From Methylobacterium amylolyticum (lineage in GTDB: Bacteria; Pseudomonadota; Alphaproteobacteria; Rhizobiales; Beijerinckiaceae): 64,000 nt of DNA. The notes under the pieces are model-generated. The model made no database searches, had not been told where the DNA came from, and was given only the letters and a program-made list of their open reading frames with translations. Location: NCBI RefSeq assembly GCF_030700245.1, contig NZ_JAUYZI010000027.1, forward strand, positions 1 to 64,000. Direction: 5' to 3'. The stretch's first letter is position 1; each line of letters begins with the position of its first letter. This document shows positions 60,270-64,000 of the stretch, one piece after another. A program made the position numbers and the translations under genes.

Positions 60270-61298
60270 TCAGACCACGAACAGCAGGTTCAGGCCGGCG
60301 CGCTTGAACCCTTCCTCGGCGATCTTCAGGTCGAGGCCGTAGGAGGCGATGTCGTCGGCCACGGGGTCGAGATCCACGGCGCGGTGCTGGTGCAGGTGCT
60401 TGATGGAGCTGTGGCAGGCGGTGCAGGTCTCGACCTGCACGTCCTTCGAGATCTCGTCGAGACCGTAATAGCTGATGCCCTCGCCCGAGCCGCAGGCGGT
60501 GCAGCGGATGCGGACGTGGTTCCACAGGGTGCCGCACAGCGAGCAGCTCAGGTAGCGCGCCTTGTCGGCCGGGGTCCAGCCGACGATCAGGCTGGCGGTC
60601 GGGGCGCCGCCGCAGGCCGGGCAGACGCCGTCGGCCACCGGCTTGAGCGCCCTGGGGTCGAGCCGCGCCGCGCGCCGGGCGAGGCAGACCTGGAGGGCGG
60701 CGGAGACGTACAGGCACTCGGCCACCCGCTCCAGCGGGATCGCCCCCTCGAACACCTGCACCGCGAGGTCGAGCCGGTCCTCCGGCGCGGCGGCCTCCAG
60801 GGCGGCCCGGGCGGCCCGGGCCTCCTCCGGCGCCTCGGCGAGGTCGAGGGCGGCAAGCAGCGCGGTCAGCGCGTCCTGGAAGGTCGGGTCGGTCTCGATC
60901 ACGTGGCGCGACAGCGGCGGCATGCCGTGCTCGATCCGCACCGCTTGGTCGGCCGGCGCCTCGCCGCCGAGGTCCCAGCCGGCCGCGCCGCGCGCCGCCT
61001 CGACCGCGGCCTGGGCCTCGGCGACCCGGGCCACGAGCCGCAGGTAGGCCTCCAGCGGGTGGCCCGGGGCGAGGGCGTTCAGCCGCGCGGCCCGGGCGCG
61101 GAACAGGGCGCCGGGATCCGGCAGGCGCACGAACGGGACGGAGCCCGAGATGCCGATCTTGTCGGGATCGGGCTTGATCGCGTCGAAGGCTGCCTTGCGC
61201 GGGCTCTGCGTGGACGAGTCGGACGTGGGCGTCACCTTGGAGGACGCCTTGGCGGCCGCACCCGCGGGCGCGGCCGAACGCTTGAAGAACTGTGCCAC
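60270..61298 (-). CDS. fdhE: Formate dehydrogenase accessory protein FdhE
   Basis: A 342-residue cytoplasmic assembly factor that acts on the formate dehydrogenase alpha subunit before export. Four CxxC pairs (CPACGG, CSLCGTLW, CTACGSGEG and CTACHSS) form the rubredoxin-like iron-binding sites typical of FdhE; SYYGLDEISKDVQVETCTAC is characteristic. The N-terminal 50 residues are Ala/Ser/Thr-rich. It lies 4 bases after the gamma subunit gene, as the last gene of the formate dehydrogenase operon. Confidence 0.93.
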   Translation of the reverse strand: MAQFFKRSAAPAGAAAKASSKVTPTSDSSTQSPRKAAFDAIKPDPDKIGISGSVPFVRLPDPGALFRARAARLNALAPGHPLEAYLRLVARVAEAQAAVEAARGAAGWDLGGEAPADQAVRIEHGMPPLSRHVIETDPTFQDALTALLAALDLAEAPEEARAARAALEAAAPEDRLDLAVQVFEGAIPLERVAECLYVSAALQVCLARRAARLDPRALKPVADGVCPACGGAPTASLIVGWTPADKARYLSCSLCGTLWNHVRIRCTACGSGEGISYYGLDEISKDVQVETCTACHSSIKHLHQHRAVDLDPVADDIASYGLDLKIAEEGFKRAGLNLLFVV

Positions 61299-61302
61299 GC
61301 GA

Positions 61303-62025
61303 TCAGGACCCGCGCTTGTCGACCGAGCCGCGCCGCATCTTCGTGCCGGCGAGCTGCCGGAACCACTTGCGGTGGTGGCGGTAGGCCCAGCCGCCGGTCA
61401 CCGTGCCGCGCACCATCGCCCGGCCGGTGCCGCGCACCCAGATGCCCGCGTAGATGTGCACCACGATGATCGCGATGGCGATCACCGCCGCCAGCGAGTG
61501 GCCGAGCAGCGCCCAGCGCTGCGTCTCGATCGAGGTGTAGCCGCCGAAATAGGTGTTCCAGATCACGATGCCGGTGACGAACATCACCGCGATCAGCACG
61601 GTCTGGCCCCAGAACACCATCTTCTGACCGGCGTTGTACTTGCCGAGTTCGGGCAGCCGGTCCTCGCGGTTGGTGACCACGTCGCCGATCTTCATCGACC
61701 ACTCGACGTCGTCCTTGTTGGGGATGTTCAGGCGCCAGAAGCGCACGAACAGCAGCGCGAAGCTGACCACCAGGGCGACGCCGAACCAGGGATGGATCGC
61801 CCGCGCCGCCTGCCCGCCGCCGAACAGGCCGGTGAGCGAGAACAGGTAGGGCGAGAACATCGCCAGCCCCGACAGCGTCAGCAGCGTGAACAGGATCGCG
61901 GTAATCCAGTGGTTCACCCGCTGGAGGCCGGTGTAGCGCGGGACGTAGAGGATCTCGGGCACCTCGTGCCGCGCCTGATGGAGCGGGCGGGTCTCTCCGT
62001 CGCGGATATCGGTGTGGATCGTCAT
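61303..62025 (-). CDS. fdnI: Formate dehydrogenase gamma subunit, cytochrome b556
   Basis: A 240-residue membrane protein with four helices. YTGLQRVNHWITAILFTLLT and IHPWFGVALVVSFALLFVRF carry haem-ligand His. GHSLAAVIAIAIIVVHIYAG and the C-terminal GGWAYRHHRKWFRQLAG follow, matching FdnI/FdoI. It takes electrons from the beta subunit and reduces quinone at the inner membrane. It lies 109 bases after fdnH and 4 before fdhE. Confidence 0.93.
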   Translation of the reverse strand: MTIHTDIRDGETRPLHQARHEVPEILYVPRYTGLQRVNHWITAILFTLLTLSGLAMFSPYLFSLTGLFGGGQAARAIHPWFGVALVVSFALLFVRFWRLNIPNKDDVEWSMKIGDVVTNREDRLPELGKYNAGQKMVFWGQTVLIAVMFVTGIVIWNTYFGGYTSIETQRWALLGHSLAAVIAIAIIVVHIYAGIWVRGTGRAMVRGTVTGGWAYRHHRKWFRQLAGTKMRRGSVDKRGS

Positions 62026-62134
62026 CGGCGTTCACTCGACGGACGGGTTCGGGGTGCGGCGGGGCGGGCTTGGGCCCCGCCGCCCGGGATGCGCGTCCCC
62101 CGCCAGGGCGGGGGACGGGGTCGTCACAGGGTCG

Positions 62135-63094
62135 TCAGTGCGGCCGCGCCTCGGTGCCGCCGGCCTCGTGGCCGGTCTCCCGGCCGCCCTCACGACGCTT
62201 GGCCTGGTCGAGCTCGACCGCCTCTTCCTCCTCCTCCGGCACGACCTCGTTCGGGCCGGCGGTGACGTAGTGGAAGAAGCCGGCGACCGCCGCGAAGCCC
62301 ATCGCCGCGAGCCCGAACACCTTGGCGCCGCCCTTCCAGAAGGCCACCAGCGGCGAGATCTTCGGGTCGTTCGGCAGGCCGGAGTAGAGGCTCGGCTGGT
62401 CGTTGTGGTGCAGCACGTACATCACGTGCGTGCCGCCGACGCCGGCCGGGTCGTAGAGCCCCGCATGCGCGAAGCCGCGCGACTTCAGGTCGTCCACGCG
62501 CTCGTGGGCCTGCTCGATCATCGCCTGCTTGGTGCCGAACATGATCGAGCCGGTCGGGCACGCCTTGGCGCAGGCCGGGGCCTGCCCCACCGCCACCCGG
62601 TCCGAGCACAGGGTGCACTTGTACGCCTTGTGGTCGGTCTGGCTGATGCGCGGGATGTTGAACGGGCAGCCCTTCACGCAGTAGCCGCAGCCGATGCAGT
62701 TCTCCTCGATGAAGTCGACGATGCCGTTGGAGTACTGCACGATGGCGCCGGGGGCCGGGCACGCCTTGAGGCAGCCCGGCTCGGTGCAGTGCATGCAGCC
62801 GTCCTTGCGGATCAGCCATTCGAGGTTGTTCGTCTGCGGGTTGTCGTATTCCGTGAACCGCATCAGGGTCCACGTCTTCGGCGTCAGGTCGTGCGGGTTC
62901 TGGTAGGTGCCCGTGTTGACGCCGACGTCGTCGCGCAGGTCGTTCCACTCCTCGCACGCCGACTGGCAGGCCTTGCAGCCGATGCACTTCGACACGTCGA
63001 TGAGCTTGGCGACCTCCACCTGGCGGCGGATCTCCGGCGGCGTCTCCGTGGAGGCGGAGCGCTGCCGGATGTCGAGGGAGCTGTAGTCGGCCAT
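62135..63094 (-). CDS. fdnH: Formate dehydrogenase beta subunit, iron-sulfur protein
   Basis: A 319-residue protein with four [4Fe-4S] cysteine groups: CIGCKACQSACEEWND, CMHCTEPGCLKACP, CIGCGYCVKGCPF and CTLCSDRVAVGQAPACAKAC. A single C-terminal membrane helix (FGLAAMGFAAVAGFFHYVTA) anchors it, as in FdnH/FdoH. The last 35 residues are acidic then His-containing. It relays electrons from the alpha subunit to cytochrome b. ATG 63094 is 14 bases after the alpha stop. Confidence 0.95.
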   Translation of the reverse strand: MADYSSLDIRQRSASTETPPEIRRQVEVAKLIDVSKCIGCKACQSACEEWNDLRDDVGVNTGTYQNPHDLTPKTWTLMRFTEYDNPQTNNLEWLIRKDGCMHCTEPGCLKACPAPGAIVQYSNGIVDFIEENCIGCGYCVKGCPFNIPRISQTDHKAYKCTLCSDRVAVGQAPACAKACPTGSIMFGTKQAMIEQAHERVDDLKSRGFAHAGLYDPAGVGGTHVMYVLHHNDQPSLYSGLPNDPKISPLVAFWKGGAKVFGLAAMGFAAVAGFFHYVTAGPNEVVPEEEEEAVELDQAKRREGGRETGHEAGGTEARPH

Positions 63095-63108
63095 GGTCTA
63101 CCCCTCCC

Positions 63109-64000
63109 TCAAGCGACCGCGTCGGACGGCGGCGTGGTCGGCTCGATGTTCACGAGCCAGGCCTTGAACTCCGGCGTCTCGGTGTTGGCGTCGCCGACCA
63201 CGGGCGTGAGCGAGTTCGGGTGCCATCCCTTCTTGGTGTGCCCGATGAAGCCCCAGTGCTGCGGGATGCCGACCACGTGGACGGTCTTGCCCCCGCAGTT
63301 GAGCGGCTTGATCCGCTTGGTCACCACGGCCTTGGCCTTGAGCGAGCCGCGCTTCGACCAGACGCGGACCCAGGAACCGCCCGCGATGCCCTTCTCCTTG
63401 GCGAGCTGCTCGGAGATCTCGACGAACGCCTCCGGCTGGAGGATCGCGTTGATCCGGGCGTGCTTGGTCCAGCCGTGGAAGTGCTCGGTGAGCCGGTAGC
63501 TCGTGGCCGCGTAGGGGAACTCCTCCGAGGTGCCGAGGTCGGCCAGGTCGTCCTTGAAGATGCGGGCGGCGGGCGCCCCCTTGATCTTCGGGAAGGCGAC
63601 GTTGGCCACCGGCGACTCGAACGGCTCGTAGTGCGCCGGGAACGGCCCGTCGCGCATCAGCCCGCGCGTCCACAGGCGGGCGACGCCCTCCTGGTTCAGG
63701 ATGAACGGGCCCACGCCCTTGTCGGGCGCCACGGTCACGCCGTAGTCCGGCACGTCGAAGCCGACCCACTGCTTGCCGTTCCACTCGATGAGCTTCTTCT
63801 TCTCCGACCACGGCTTGCCGTCGGGGTCGCACGAGGCGCGGTTGTAGAGCACGCGCCGGTTGGCCGGCCACGCGAACGCCCAGTTCGGGGCGATGCCGCG
63901 GTCGCCGGGATCGGTGTTGTCCCGGCGGGCCATGGTGTTGCCCTTCTCGGTGTAGCAGCCCGAGTAGATCCAGCACGCGCAGGCGGTGGTGCCGTCGTCC
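63109..64000 (-). CDS. fdnG: Formate dehydrogenase alpha subunit, C-terminal part (cut by window end)
   Basis: About 297 C-terminal residues of the molybdenum/tungsten-containing catalytic subunit; the start lies beyond 64000. Seen here: CACWIYSGCYTEKGNTMARR, FAWPANRRVLYNRASCDPDG, then the molybdopterin-dinucleotide binding domain (SYRLTEHFHGWTKHARINAI, PEAFVEISEQLAKEKGIAGG, VHVVGIPQHWGFIGHTKKGW). It oxidises formate to CO2 on the periplasmic side in FdnG-type enzymes. The active-site Cys or Sec is in the missing part. First gene of fdnG-fdnH-fdnI-fdhE. Confidence 0.93.
   Translation of the reverse strand, partial: DDGTTACACWIYSGCYTEKGNTMARRDNTDPGDRGIAPNWAFAWPANRRVLYNRASCDPDGKPWSEKKKLIEWNGKQWVGFDVPDYGVTVAPDKGVGPFILNQEGVARLWTRGLMRDGPFPAHYEPFESPVANVAFPKIKGAPAARIFKDDLADLGTSEEFPYAATSYRLTEHFHGWTKHARINAILQPEAFVEISEQLAKEKGIAGGSWVRVWSKRGSLKAKAVVTKRIKPLNCGGKTVHVVGIPQHWGFIGHTKKGWHPNSLTPVVGDANTETPEFKAWLVNIEPTTPPSDAVA

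Overview
The window is very GC-rich (roughly 70% or more by eye) with compact, often overlapping genes. It looks like a chromosome segment of a Methylobacterium-type alphaproteobacterium (Hyphomicrobiales). The reasons are an EcfG-type general-stress sigma factor, a membrane formate dehydrogenase, an MxaD-like periplasmic protein, an Alternative Complex III/caa3 oxidase operon, a DUF1236 protein, and long palindromic intergenic repeats. The genus is inferred; no rRNA or tRNA gene was seen.

Layout: 0-3.4 kb has an IS110-family element, a beta-hydroxyacid dehydrogenase and a gene-free repeat zone. 3.4-8.4 kb has phospholipid synthesis (psd, pssA), mscL, a stress sigma factor that appears to carry a fused NepR-like domain, and a class II amidotransferase. 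8.5-20.7 kb is one minus-strand operon of twelve genes, with overlaps or gaps of 6 bp or less, that encodes Alternative Complex III (actA, actB, a fused actC-actD, actE, actF) and a caa3-type cytochrome c oxidase. It also holds three extra small genes. Together they would pass electrons from quinol to oxygen. 20.9-29.7 kb has a degenerate ABC protein, a YafK-type transpeptidase, a metallo-beta-lactamase-fold hydrolase, an orphan gene of lower GC and two nucleotide-sugar/NAD-binding dehydrogenases.

29.7-39.7 kb is a beta-oxidation module. A leftward operon (nitronate monooxygenase, enoyl-CoA hydratase, IclR regulator, class III CoA-transferase) diverges from a rightward set (FadB-like enzyme, thiolase, two acyl-CoA dehydrogenases) that resembles the pim genes for dicarboxylate degradation. 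Two near-identical 15-bp palindromes exactly 100 bp apart lie between them and are candidate IclR operators. 39.9-47.4 kb has a TPR lipoprotein, purEK, two DUF465 genes, propionyl-CoA synthetase, a phospholipase A2-like secreted protein and an OYE-family reductase.

47.4-49.5 kb is a strikingly AT-rich two-gene islet with its own promoter and an operator-like palindrome. It was probably acquired horizontally, has no recognised function, and is the best candidate here for an undescribed (possibly defence or toxin-type) system. 49.7-57.6 kb returns to metabolic genes. 57.6-58.9 kb is a second repeat zone that carries an inverted copy of the left-hand repeat, so about 55 kb is bracketed by inverted repeats. 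58.9-64 kb has small secreted proteins and the formate dehydrogenase operon fdnG(partial)-fdnH-fdnI-fdhE on the minus strand, cut by the window end.
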